DNA of 64,000 bases from Acinetobacter calcoaceticus ANC 3811 (GCF_000399665.1 NZ_KB976986.1:3491056-3555055), one strand, 5' to 3'. Numbered from the stretch's first letter, positions 7,948 to 16,063 are shown. The notes: generated by a model from the sequence alone, not told the origin. Made by a program: numbers and translations.

Positions 7948-10236
7948 TTAAACCGTATGGAAAGAATTATCTAAGAAGTTATCAGTAAGTAATGACTGAG
8001 GTACGATAGTGTGCGTTGTATTCGTTACGCTAGATACTGTTGAAGTCACTCCACCGAGTAAGCTACCACCAGTTAATCCACCAAGTAAATTAGAAATGAC
8101 ATCTAAGCCACCTTGACCAGTCACGCCGCCAGTTAAGCTACCAACGATATCCGTTACGATGCCGATAGGGTTTTCGGTGCCGCCTGTTACACCCCCAGTT
8201 AGGCTACCTAGAAGGTCAGTCACTACACCGAGTGGGCTATCGCCACCTACACTTCCAGTTAAACCACCTAGAAGATCAGTGACTACACCAAGAGGACTAT
8301 CACCACCAGTAACTCCACCAATAGTGCCTGTTACACCGCCAAGGATTTCTGTTACCAAACCAGTTGCAGTAGAACCATTAGTAATAAGCGTACCGATAAT
8401 GCCAGTTGCTGATTCAGTTGCACCTTGAATATCACCACCAACTAAATCAGAAACAACTTCAAGTGCACCATTTACTGTGTCGCGAGAAGTTTCGAAAGTT
8501 AATGTGCCGAGGTCTGCAATTTCAGAAACAGGATGTTCTACTTGTGGAAGAATACCGATAATTGTATCTGCTACTGTATCAATACCAGTGTTGATAATTT
8601 CAGTTTTTAAGCTTTCTACACCCTGAAGAATATCGATACCACCTTGAACGACATCAATCACTGGAGAGATCGGAGATGTTCCACCACCAATACCACCTGT
8701 TACGCCGCCGATGATGTCGGTTACGACTTCAAGAGGGTTGCCGCCACCGATACCGCCAGTTATGCCGCCGATGATGTCAGTCACAACTTCAAGAGGGTTA
8801 CCACCAACACCGCCTGTTACACCGCCGATGATGTCAGTTACGACCTCAAGAGGGTTACCACCAACGCCGCCAGTTACACCACCAATAATGTCAGTCACGA
8901 CTTCAAGAGGGTTGCCGCCAACACCACCCGTTACTCCACCAACCACATCTGTAACACTTCCAACCACACCAGTGATAATACCAGCAGCAGTTGTACCATT
9001 ATTGATAAGCGTACCTAGAATACCAGTTGCTGATTCAGTCGCGCCTGAGATATCTCCACCTACTAAATCAGAAACAACTTCAAGTGCGCCGTTTACCATG
9101 TCGCGAGAAGTTTCGAAGGTTAATGTGCCGAGGTCAGCAATTTCAGAAACAGGATGTTCAGTTTGTGGAAGGATGCCAATGATTGTGTCGGCAACAGTGT
9201 CGATACCTGTATTAATAATTTCAGTTTTTAGGCTTTCGACACCTTGAAGAATATCGATGCCGCCTTGAACTACGTTGATCACTGGAGAAATTGGAGAGGT
9301 GCCGCCACCGATACCACCAGTTACGCCGCCGATGATGTCAGTTACGACTTCAAGGGGATTGCCACCAACGCCACTGGTTACACCACCAATAGCGCCCGTT
9401 ACACCGCCAATGATGTCAGTTACGACACCCACTGGATTACCGCCAGTAGCACCACCGGTTACACCACCAATAGCGCCTGTTACACCGCTAATGATGTCAG
9501 TTACGACACCCACTGGATTACCGCCAGTAGCACCACCGGTTACACCACCAATAGCGCCTGTTACACCGCCAATGATGTCAGTTACGACACCCACTGGATT
9601 ACCGCCAGTAGCACCACCGGTTACACCACCAATAGCGCCTGTTACACCGCTAATGATGTCAGTTACGACACCCACTGGATTACCGCCAGTAGCACCACCG
9701 GTTACACCACCAATAGCGCCTGTTACACCGCCAATGATGTCAGTTACGACACCTACTGGGTTGCCGCCAGTAGCACCACCGGTTACACCACCGATGACAC
9801 CTGTTACACCGCCAATGATGTCAGTTACAACACCCACTGGATTACCGCCAGTAGCACCACCAGTTACACCACCGATGGCACCTGTTACACCGCCAATGAT
9901 GTCAGTTACGACACCTACTGGATTACCACCAGTACCACCGGTTACACCACCGAGCAAACCACCTGTTACGCCACTCACAACATTGGTTACTGTTTCTATG
10001 GGATTTGTCGAGCCGACAGTACCTGTTACAGTGCCAACGACATTAGAAACCAAGCCTGTTGTTGTGTGGGTAACTGTATTAGTAACTGTTGAAATAACAT
10101 TTGAAAGTAAGCCTGATGTTGAAACGTGTGCATCAACAGAAGAACCCGTGTTTACAGTGGTATTTACCGATACAACATTACCTAAGTCTTGAGTAACTTT
10201 TGAGATCGAAGATACGAGATTTTTGATTAAAAACAT
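7948..10236 (-). CDS. Large Gly/Val/Thr-rich tandem-repeat protein
   Basis: A 762-residue protein made mostly of Gly, Val, Thr, Ile, Asp and Ser, without cysteine. After a 70-residue Val/Thr/Ser-rich N-terminus come seven tandem copies of a 27-residue unit built on GGNPVGVVTDIIGGVTG. A module of about 110 non-repetitive residues (starting near GGIDILQGVESLKTEI) follows, then shorter GGNPLEVVTDIIGGVTG units, the same module again, and degenerate repeats. It ends in SLLTDNFLDNSFHTV. I see no classical signal peptide, LPXTG motif or autotransporter barrel. Glycine is not at every third position, so it is not collagen-like despite such labels on similar genes. The unit suggests a repetitive beta structure. 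A surface or matrix role is a guess. The coding DNA is much richer in G+C than its flanks. Confidence 0.7.
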   Translation of the reverse strand: MFLIKNLVSSISKVTQDLGNVVSVNTTVNTGSSVDAHVSTSGLLSNVISTVTNTVTHTTTGLVSNVVGTVTGTVGSTNPIETVTNVVSGVTGGLLGGVTGGTGGNPVGVVTDIIGGVTGAIGGVTGGATGGNPVGVVTDIIGGVTGVIGGVTGGATGGNPVGVVTDIIGGVTGAIGGVTGGATGGNPVGVVTDIISGVTGAIGGVTGGATGGNPVGVVTDIIGGVTGAIGGVTGGATGGNPVGVVTDIISGVTGAIGGVTGGATGGNPVGVVTDIIGGVTGAIGGVTSGVGGNPLEVVTDIIGGVTGGIGGGTSPISPVINVVQGGIDILQGVESLKTEIINTGIDTVADTIIGILPQTEHPVSEIADLGTLTFETSRDMVNGALEVVSDLVGGDISGATESATGILGTLINNGTTAAGIITGVVGSVTDVVGGVTGGVGGNPLEVVTDIIGGVTGGVGGNPLEVVTDIIGGVTGGVGGNPLEVVTDIIGGITGGIGGGNPLEVVTDIIGGVTGGIGGGTSPISPVIDVVQGGIDILQGVESLKTEIINTGIDTVADTIIGILPQVEHPVSEIADLGTLTFETSRDTVNGALEVVSDLVGGDIQGATESATGIIGTLITNGSTATGLVTEILGGVTGTIGGVTGGDSPLGVVTDLLGGLTGSVGGDSPLGVVTDLLGSLTGGVTGGTENPIGIVTDIVGSLTGGVTGQGGLDVISNLLGGLTGGSLLGGVTSTVSSVTNTTHTIVPQSLLTDNFLDNSFHTV
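8402..8722. repeat. Intragenic module, copy A (second copy at about 9023-9343)
   Basis: About 320 bases encoding the non-repetitive module of the Gly/Val/Thr-rich protein recur 621 bases away with scattered, mostly synonymous differences. The similarity runs on into the flanking short repeats, so the duplicated unit is larger than this core. Confidence 0.85.
9406..9960 (-). repeat. Seven 81-bp tandem repeats inside the Gly/Val/Thr-rich gene
   Basis: The unit is 81 bases (27 codons), nearly identical between copies. The word ACACCGCTAATGATGTC (Ser codon) alternates with ACACCGCCAATGATGTC (Gly codon) in neighbouring copies, giving a higher-order period of 162 bases. Expansion has therefore probably occurred by two-unit steps. 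Copies at the start-codon end (about 9760-9960) are the most divergent. Confidence 0.9.
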
Positions 10237-10541
10237 TTTGGTCTATTTCCTATATAATTATGTATTTTTAAGTAAGTATTATTTATTGCGCTACATAATT
10301 AATGAGATGTGTATCTCAATAATTAGAATTTAGTATTGGTTAGATATCAGAAGCTGTCAATGTGTATTTCTAGTCACATTTTTTGGTATTAAATGGTATT
10401 TAAAGAAATAATAATTCATTTAATTTAGACGTAAAAATAATAATGGTTTTTATATAATGTTTTTTTAATTAATTATATTTTTACTTATATTTTCACTTGC
10501 TTGACGCATTATATTAGTTGAATTTTTCTTACTCTTATAAT

Positions 10542-10602
10542 GTTAAAGTGCGACTAGAAATATTTTATTTCTATAATGTTGACTAAAATGGTCGCCTTTA
10601 AC
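10542..10602. repeat. Nested inverted repeats in the 581-bp intergenic region
   Basis: The outer arms GTTAAAGTGCGAC (10542-10554) and GTCGCCTTTAAC (10591-10602) are complementary apart from one bulged base. Directly inside the left arm lies a perfect small palindrome, TAGAAATA-TTT-TATTTCTA (10555-10573). TATAAT hexamers occur at 10536 and 10572. It could be a regulatory site, a small RNA or the trace of a mobile element. Confidence 0.55.
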
Positions 10603-10795
10603 TTCACGGTATATGGCCAAATACTTCAAAAAGCCTATAAAACTTATTTGAAAAAAAATATTTCAAATACACCTTAGGTGAGGGAAACATCAATAATTTT
10701 AGCTACTATATTTATGTGAAATAGGGTGCTGGCTAAGAACTAGACGGTTGGTGGCAGAAAGATGAAAAAAGGCTTCCTAAGCTTTAAAAAATGCG

Positions 10796-10801
10796 TATAA
10801 T
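10796..10801 (+). promoter_or_regulatory. -10 element of tRNA-Arg copy 3
   Basis: A perfect TATAAT followed by a GC-rich stretch (GCGCAAC) lies 16 bases before the tRNA, as expected of a strong stable-RNA promoter. No good -35 hexamer is evident. Confidence 0.55.
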
Positions 10802-10817
10802 GCGCAACATCAAGTAC

Positions 10818-10894
10818 GCGCTCATAGCTCAGCTGGATAGAGCACTTGGCTACGAACTAAGGGGTCGGGAGTTCGAATCTCTCTGAGCGCACCA
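10818..10894 (+). tRNA. tRNA-Arg (anticodon ACG), copy 3
   Basis: Identical in all 77 bases to copies 1 and 2, but 3.6 kb away and with its own -10 element. The downstream sequence (CTTGAAGAATTAACCGCT and a terminator) repeats that after copy 2, so the two copies bound the HAD and repeat-protein genes as direct repeats. Confidence 0.96.
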
Positions 10895-10905
10895 CTTGAA
10901 GAATT

Positions 10906-10930
10906 AACCGCTATATATAGCGGTTTTTTT
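10906..10930 (+). terminator. Terminator of tRNA-Arg copy 3
   Basis: The hairpin AACCGCTATATATAGCGGTT plus T-run matches the terminator after copy 2 except for the loop bases. Confidence 0.85.
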
Positions 10931-11007
10931 GTGTCTGTTTTTTATCATTTCTATTAAAAGCCGGTGCTCATAGCAACCAGCTTTGAAAAGAATTAAAAGT
11001 AGAAAAA

Positions 11008-11700
11008 TTAGTCAAATGTTTTAAAGCGGCTTTCATCTTCAATAAAAGCTTTTTCTCCTGCTTCGCCTTCGATTGAACCAAATACTAATTGAGCTCTTAA
11101 TTTCCAATGAGCGGGAACATTAAACGCAGCATTAATTTTTTCATCAATGATTGGATTATAGTGTTGCAACGAAGCACCAATACCTTGTTCCGCAAGTACG
11201 TTCCATACTGCAAATTGTGCAATTGCTGTTGAATGCTCAGACCAGATTGGAAAATTATCTGCGTACGTTTCAAATTGCTCTTGTAGACCTTTAATCACAT
11301 GTTGGTCTTCAAAAAATAGAACTGTACCTGCGCCTGCCGCAAAACTTTGAATTTTCTGTTCAGTTCCAGTTAGGGCTTCTGTTGGAATAATCGTTTTTAA
11401 TACATCTAAAACAATATTCCAGAAGTTTTGGTGGGATTGATCAAATAAAATCACAACGCGAGAAGATTGAGAGTTAAAAGCTGATGGGCTATGTTTTACA
11501 GCTTCTTGAATTAATTTTTCAATTTCAGATGAGGTCTGTTTTAAGTTATTTCCTATTGAATAAATAGAACGGCGTTTTTTAATTAATTCTAAAAAGCTTG
11601 GTTCATTGGAAATATTCGTCTCTTGAGTGGTTTGCGTAACCACATCTTTTGAGACTGTTGCTTTTTGATTTAAACCAAATAATTTTGCAAAAAAAGACAT
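11008..11700 (-). CDS. Nitroreductase family protein
   Basis: The protein belongs to the FMN-dependent nitroreductase fold, whose members reduce nitro compounds, quinones or flavins with NAD(P)H. The RRSIYS segment near the N-terminus and the SPSAFNSQSSRVV segment match the FMN-phosphate and isoalloxazine contacts of the family. EQGIGASLQHYNP resembles the conserved region near the dimer interface. At about 230 residues it is a little long because of a 35-residue N-terminal extension. I prefer the ATG at 11700 (MSFFAKLFG), preceded by GGAATG, over one 12 bases upstream. It is a single gene; the physiological substrate is unknown. Confidence 0.82.
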   Translation of the reverse strand: MSFFAKLFGLNQKATVSKDVVTQTTQETNISNEPSFLELIKKRRSIYSIGNNLKQTSSEIEKLIQEAVKHSPSAFNSQSSRVVILFDQSHQNFWNIVLDVLKTIIPTEALTGTEQKIQSFAAGAGTVLFFEDQHVIKGLQEQFETYADNFPIWSEHSTAIAQFAVWNVLAEQGIGASLQHYNPIIDEKINAAFNVPAHWKLRAQLVFGSIEGEAGEKAFIEDESRFKTFD

Positions 11701-11923
11701 GAGACATTCCACTAAGAAGGTGATGCTCTTATTGTAGAAATTTTAAAAAGTGAAATAAGCTCAATAAATATGAATCTACGTTCTATATATGCAACGAAAA
11801 ATATTTCGCAACCGAACCGTAACTGTTCATTTTGAACAAAACAAAAAATAGCCTTTGATTCATTTTAAAGCTGAAATGAATATGCTCTAATAGTTTCGAT
11901 TTATTGAGTATTGATGCATTGCA

Positions 11924-12421
11924 ATGACTGAGCAAAAAACAGCTTTATCTTTACGTTACTATTTGAATTTAGAAGAATCACAAGATGGATTTTCATTGGT
12001 AACATTTGGGAAAAAACAATTTACCCGTTTTCTCACACCTGCGATTAGTATCGCAATTATTATTTGGGGACTTTATTTAGGTTTCTCTGGTGTAGGCCGA
12101 TATTATGTCGGGTTAGGTTTGTTTTTTCTGGTGATGCAAGGGTTAATGCGTTACTGGCTTTTACCGATGTTATTTAAACGTCAATTTGTTCGTTACCAGT
12201 TTGGAAAGAGCGAGCAGGGAATCGACCTCTATCAAGATTATTTTGAGCTTTATTCCAGTGAGCGTAAGCAAGTGGTGCAATATGCGGATGTGCAAACCTT
12301 TGCTAAAGGTAAGTTGACTTACATGCTTGAGTTGAAAAATAAAACTGTAATTATTGTGCCAAAGCGCGCATTTGCACAGGATTCAGATCAAACGATATTT
12401 GAAAATACATTTAAGAAATAA
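11924..12421 (+). CDS. YcxB-like membrane protein
   Basis: A 165-residue protein with two closely spaced membrane helices in the region of residues 35-85, followed by a soluble C-terminal part of about 75 residues. The arrangement, and the tail motif that runs through YFELYSSERKQVVQYADV to IVPKRAF, match the YcxB-like family found in many bacteria. No biochemical role is established. The FAH-family gene follows 39 bases downstream on the same strand and may be co-transcribed. Confidence 0.65.
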   Translation: MTEQKTALSLRYYLNLEESQDGFSLVTFGKKQFTRFLTPAISIAIIIWGLYLGFSGVGRYYVGLGLFFLVMQGLMRYWLLPMLFKRQFVRYQFGKSEQGIDLYQDYFELYSSERKQVVQYADVQTFAKGKLTYMLELKNKTVIIVPKRAFAQDSDQTIFENTFKK

Positions 12422-12460
12422 ATTATTGGAATTATTAGTCGCAACAACAAAGGAAGCCTC

Positions 12461-13102
12461 ATGAATACACGTCCTTCAAAAATCGTTTGCGTAGGCAGAA
12501 GCTATGCCGATCATGTCAAAGAACTAAATAATGCTATGCCTGACAAGCCTATATTATTTATTAAACCACCTAGTAGTTTGATTGGTTTAAATGACGGTAT
12601 TTCTTGGAATCCAGCTTGGGGCAGTTGTCATTTTGAGTGTGAATTAGTTTTACGCATTGACCAGCCTTTAAAAGGTGAAACAGATCCTACAAAAGCATTG
12701 AAAGCGATTGGTGCTGTGACATTAGGTCTTGATTTAACAATGCGTGATTTACAGAATGATCTGAAAAGTAAAGGTCACCCATGGGAACGTGCAAAAGCTT
12801 TTGATGGTGCTTGTGTATTGGCTGATTGGGTAGATACAAAAGAAATTACAAACTGGCAAGAGACCAAATTTACTTTCCATATTAATGATGAGTTACGTCA
12901 AGATGGAAATACTGAACTATTAATGTTTACCATTGGTGATCTATTAACAGATATTAATCAGGTCTTTTCACTAGAGCCGGGTGATGTGATTATGACAGGT
13001 TCACCTGCTGGTGTTGGGCCATTATATTCGGGCGATCAGTTAAAAATGACATTAAAAGGTGCAACGCAAGATTTTGTATGGAAAACTTTTGTAAAGGCAT
13101 AA
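12461..13102 (+). CDS. Fumarylacetoacetate hydrolase (FAH) family protein
   Basis: The 213-residue protein has the compact single-domain FAH fold typical of YcgM/FAHD1-like enzymes. These hydrolyse or decarboxylate acylpyruvates and oxaloacetate with Mg2+. It begins with KIVCVGRSYADHVKELN, typical of the subgroup. The metal ligands can be placed in CHFECELVLRID (an ExE pair) and LGLDLTMRD. The C-terminal GDVIMTGSPAGVGP loop is diagnostic. A good ribosome-binding site (AAGGAAG) precedes the ATG. Aromatic catabolic genes are not adjacent, so a metabolite-repair role (oxaloacetate or acylpyruvate) is as likely as a catabolic one. Confidence 0.85.
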   Translation: MNTRPSKIVCVGRSYADHVKELNNAMPDKPILFIKPPSSLIGLNDGISWNPAWGSCHFECELVLRIDQPLKGETDPTKALKAIGAVTLGLDLTMRDLQNDLKSKGHPWERAKAFDGACVLADWVDTKEITNWQETKFTFHINDELRQDGNTELLMFTIGDLLTDINQVFSLEPGDVIMTGSPAGVGPLYSGDQLKMTLKGATQDFVWKTFVKA

Positions 13103-13127
13103 TCCATTCTTAAATTTGCCAATTTTT

Positions 13128-13159
13128 AACCCTATTATTTTTCAATAATAGGGTTTTTT
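13128..13159 (+). terminator. Terminator after the FAH-family gene
   Basis: AACCCTATTATT and AATAATAGGGTT form a 12-bp hairpin followed by a T-run. Confidence 0.88.
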
Positions 13160-13207
13160 AGTGTTTAGAAGTGGAAGACATTTATATTAATAAATCGTCT
13201 TATTTTT

Positions 13208-14455
13208 CTATTTCTCTTCAAAAACTGTTGAAAGAGGAATAGAAAGTTTTGCAGCCAAATAATCATTAGACTCAATGAGTGCTGGTCCAATTTTTTCCAT
13301 CCACTCATCGTCATCATGCACATTTTGGACATCTTGACGTAAAGGTAGTGGGTATGGAAGGGCGGTGAAAAAACTCCAGAAATCAACTTGGGATAAATTA
13401 CGCGCTAGAACATATTCATCTTTATCAGTACGTTTAACCAAATTTTGTTCTTCTAGTAAAAGCACATAAGCAGGCCAGCGACCAATTTCTCCACGGCCTA
13501 AAATTTCTAAGGCTTCTTTATCACTTACACTTTCACCTAGTTTTTGCTTTTTATAAAACAACTCAAGAATATCTAATAGCATTAGAACAGGATGTCGTTT
13601 TTGCTCTTTACCAGAGTGAAAAGCAGTTAAAGCAAAACTGACTTCTACGCCCAGTAAAATAATATTCCATGAAAGGAATATCCATAATAGGAAAATAGGT
13701 ACCGCTGCAAATGCACCGTAGATCAGTTCATAGCTAGTGAAATTTGACATTACGAAGCTGAATAAGTTTTTGAGTATTTCAAAAAGTACAGCACTTAAGC
13801 AGGCCGCTATACCAGCTGCATAAACTGGAACTGTTCGATTCGGAATAGTCCAATACAAAATAAAAAAGCCAACAATGGTCAATAAGAAAGAAATTAACCA
13901 GAGTATGAAAGATCCATCAAGTTGATATCCTGCAAAATTATTGCTGAGAATATTCATAGAAGCGACAGTCGAAGAAATGACGAATGCACTTCCTAAGATA
14001 ATCGGACCTAAAGAGATGATGGTCCAGTAACGCATAAAACCCATAATGCCACTACGAGTTTCTTTTACGCGCCAAATACGATTAAAGACTGTTTCAATTG
14101 AGGTCAGCATTAAAACGGTAGTGACGAATAAAAACAGCACACCAATAACGGTCAGATTGCTCGATTTCTCTGTGAAAGCATTTAGAGCTTTATCAAACGC
14201 AATAGTGCTCTTGGGTAAAAAGTTACTATAGATTAAATGTTGGAGCTGTTGTCTTGCAGGCTCTAACGCCTTAATTGAAGAAATAATAACTAAAAAAACC
14301 GTTAACATCGGTACAACTGCGAATAGTGTTGTATAGGTGAGGGAGCCAGCTTGTTCACGGCACCGATCAGCTTCAAAACGTTTAAATACATATAAAACGA
14401 ATTGAAACCAGGTTTTATTATAAAAAGGAAGCTTACTTAAGAAACGTTGTAACAT
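13208..14455 (-). CDS. YihY/BrkB family inner-membrane protein
   Basis: A 415-residue protein with about six membrane helices in its first 290 residues. RCREQAGSLTYTTLFAVVPML is the N-terminal signature of the YihY/BrkB family. The segment TSYELIYGAFAAVPIFLLWIF is the conserved C-terminal pair of helices. A cytoplasmic tail of about 120 residues follows and has a winged-helix look. Older annotations call such proteins ribonuclease BN by mistake; the real role is unknown, with proposals including envelope stress or transport. It stands alone, opposite wrbA. Confidence 0.85.
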   Translation of the reverse strand: MLQRFLSKLPFYNKTWFQFVLYVFKRFEADRCREQAGSLTYTTLFAVVPMLTVFLVIISSIKALEPARQQLQHLIYSNFLPKSTIAFDKALNAFTEKSSNLTVIGVLFLFVTTVLMLTSIETVFNRIWRVKETRSGIMGFMRYWTIISLGPIILGSAFVISSTVASMNILSNNFAGYQLDGSFILWLISFLLTIVGFFILYWTIPNRTVPVYAAGIAACLSAVLFEILKNLFSFVMSNFTSYELIYGAFAAVPIFLLWIFLSWNIILLGVEVSFALTAFHSGKEQKRHPVLMLLDILELFYKKQKLGESVSDKEALEILGRGEIGRWPAYVLLLEEQNLVKRTDKDEYVLARNLSQVDFWSFFTALPYPLPLRQDVQNVHDDDEWMEKIGPALIESNDYLAAKLSIPLSTVFEEK

Positions 14456-14794
14456 GCGTTGTCTATCCCGATTTTTTTAATCATCATGTTGGGCGATTAA
14501 TAGCTTATCAAAGTATGAGCTGAAGAACTCAAATCGTAGATTAAAGCAAAATAATAACTTATAGAATTAAAGTCGTTCTGTAAGTTTACTATGCGCTATA
14601 GAAAAAATTGTAGCCATAATCTTTTCAAAAAAGTTGGCTTTCTGTTGTGTGATCATAAGATTCATCAAAAGTTGGTGAACCTTTTACTCAACGATTTTGA
14701 GAAATTTGCTCGTGTTACCTTTAACGCTAAACAATTAATCACCTCTAGAATTTCATAAAATTGGTTTCGCCAAAAAAATAAAAAATACCGTATA
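14456..14794. other. Intergenic region between divergent yihY-like and wrbA-like genes
   Basis: The 339 bases are AT-rich and without a supported gene. A -10-like TATAGT at 14791-14796 belongs to the wrbA-like gene. Promoters for both divergent genes must lie here, but I see no clear operator. Confidence 0.5.
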
Positions 14795-14815
14795 GTGTTC
14801 TTTTTAACAAAATTT

Positions 14816-15424
14816 ATGAAACCGATGCAACCTTACATTCTTGTACTCTATTACAGTAAATATGGTTCTACTAAAGAAATGGCGCATTTAATTGCCAATG
14901 GTGTTGAGTCTGCGGGTATGTCAGTGAAAATTCGGACAGTGCCAAATATTGCTCCGGTCATCACGGTAGCTGAACCAAGTATTCCAGCAGAAGGCGATAT
15001 CTACTGTACGTTAGATGATCTCGCGAATTGTGCTGGTCTGGCGTTAGGTTCCCCAACTCGCTTCGGCAATATGGCAAGTGAAATGAAGTATTTTTGGGAT
15101 CAAACGACGAGTCTTTGGCTTAATGGGGCATTACATAATAAACCTGCTTGTGTTTTTACTTCTTCTGGATCAATGCATGGTGGGCAGGAGAGTACTTTAC
15201 TCACGATGTTACCGCCATTATTTCATCACGGGATGATGATTTTGGGATTACCAAATGCAATTCCAGCTTTATCTAACACTAAAACAGGTGGAACACCGTA
15301 TGGGGCAAGTCATGTAAGCGGACCCCGCCATGACCAGAGCCTAAGTCAGGATGAAAAGATTTTGTGTGAAGCTCAAGGTAAACGTTTGGGTGAAGTTGTT
15401 AAAAAGCTTGTAGATTCTCTTTAA
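14816..15424 (+). CDS. wrbA: WrbA-like flavodoxin / NAD(P)H:quinone oxidoreductase
   Basis: WrbA proteins are FMN-binding, flavodoxin-fold enzymes that reduce quinones by two electrons and protect against redox cycling. The phosphate-binding loop YYSKYGSTKEMA at the N-terminus, GSPTRFGNMA and the downstream SSGSMHGGQE stretch are the FMN contacts of this family. The length of about 200 residues is normal. I start at the ATG at 14816; a GTG at 14795 overlaps the likely -10 hexamer and cannot be the start if that promoter is right. There is no Shine-Dalgarno sequence, so the message may be nearly leaderless. Confidence 0.85.
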   Translation: MKPMQPYILVLYYSKYGSTKEMAHLIANGVESAGMSVKIRTVPNIAPVITVAEPSIPAEGDIYCTLDDLANCAGLALGSPTRFGNMASEMKYFWDQTTSLWLNGALHNKPACVFTSSGSMHGGQESTLLTMLPPLFHHGMMILGLPNAIPALSNTKTGGTPYGASHVSGPRHDQSLSQDEKILCEAQGKRLGEVVKKLVDSL

Positions 15425-15433
15425 ACAGTCAAG

Positions 15434-15459
15434 AAAAAGAGCGGATATCCGCTCTTTTT
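15434..15459. terminator. Bidirectional terminator between wrbA and xpt
   Basis: AAAAAGAGCGGATATCCGCTCTTTTT is a perfect palindrome between convergent genes, with A/T runs on both sides. Confidence 0.9.
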
Positions 15460-15471
15460 TATTTGCACAAT

Positions 15472-16047
15472 TTATTCTTTTACAAAGGTAACTTTACCAT
15501 CTGTAAGAGAAAGAACACGTGCTAATGACTCAACTCGGTAGCCTTTTTCAAGCAATAAATCACGGCCCGATTGGAATGATTTTTCAATCACAATACCAAC
15601 ACCGACAACTTCTGCATTTGCTTGGTGAATTAAATCAATTAGTCCTAATGCTGCTTGACCATTTGCCAAGAAGTCATCAATAACTAATGCTTTATCAGTT
15701 GAATGAAGGTGTTTGTTTGAAATCGCAATCGTGCTTTCAGTTTGTTTAGTAAAACTAAATACTTTAGAGCGATATAAGTCATCTTTTAACGTCAATGACT
15801 GATATTTACGAGCGAAAATTACAGGTACACCAAGTTCCAAACCTGCCATGATTGCAGGTGCAATACCTGATGCTTCAATGGTAATAATCTTGGTAATCCC
15901 TGCATCTTTAAAGCGAGCGGCAAATTCTTTACCAATCTGCTGCATTAATACAGGATCAATTTGGTGGTTTAAGAAAGCGTCGACTTTCAAGACTTGATCA
16001 GATAGAACGATACCTTCTGTTAAGATTTTCTGTTCTAGTGCTTGCAC
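15472..16047 (-). CDS. xpt: Xanthine phosphoribosyltransferase
   Basis: Xpt converts xanthine and PRPP to XMP in the purine salvage pathway. The protein resembles B. subtilis Xpt along its whole length: LSDQVLKVDAFLNHQIDP near the start, the VFARKYQSLTL loop, and the PRPP-binding VIDDFLANGQAA. The start is set by homology and by a good ribosome-binding site (GAGG, 8 bases) at a GTG at 16047; the longer open frame to 16101 would read through the inverted repeat described next. The DUF3108 gene ends just upstream on the same strand, but a separate promoter is visible between them. No purine riboswitch of the Gram-positive type is seen. Confidence 0.9.
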   Translation of the reverse strand: MQALEQKILTEGIVLSDQVLKVDAFLNHQIDPVLMQQIGKEFAARFKDAGITKIITIEASGIAPAIMAGLELGVPVIFARKYQSLTLKDDLYRSKVFSFTKQTESTIAISNKHLHSTDKALVIDDFLANGQAALGLIDLIHQANAEVVGVGIVIEKSFQSGRDLLLEKGYRVESLARVLSLTDGKVTFVKE

Positions 16048-16063
16048 GGGAGAATCCTCTAGA

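Larger units (their letters stand above)
10237..10817. other. AT-rich intergenic region upstream of the repeat-protein gene
   Basis: No convincing gene is seen in 581 bases. The region is very AT-rich and must hold the promoter of the leftward repeat-protein gene and, at its right end, that of tRNA-Arg copy 3. It contains nested inverted repeats at 10542-10602, described separately. Confidence 0.7.

Noticed and set aside
9406..9960. Regular direct repeats that could suggest a CRISPR array
   Set aside because: Units are contiguous 81-bp coding repeats without unique spacers, and no cas genes are near.
9275..10192. A 305-codon open frame on the plus strand (and others at 8711-9247, 9244-10092) opposite the repeat-protein gene
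   Set aside because: These are mirror frames of the GC-rich tandem repeats. They translate to monotonous Pro/Thr/Met repeats, lack ribosome-binding sites and are explained fully by the coding strand.
7101..10930. An active integrative element at tRNA-Arg
   Set aside because: No integrase, excisionase or replication gene lies between the tRNA copies, so I report only the duplication and not a mobile element.
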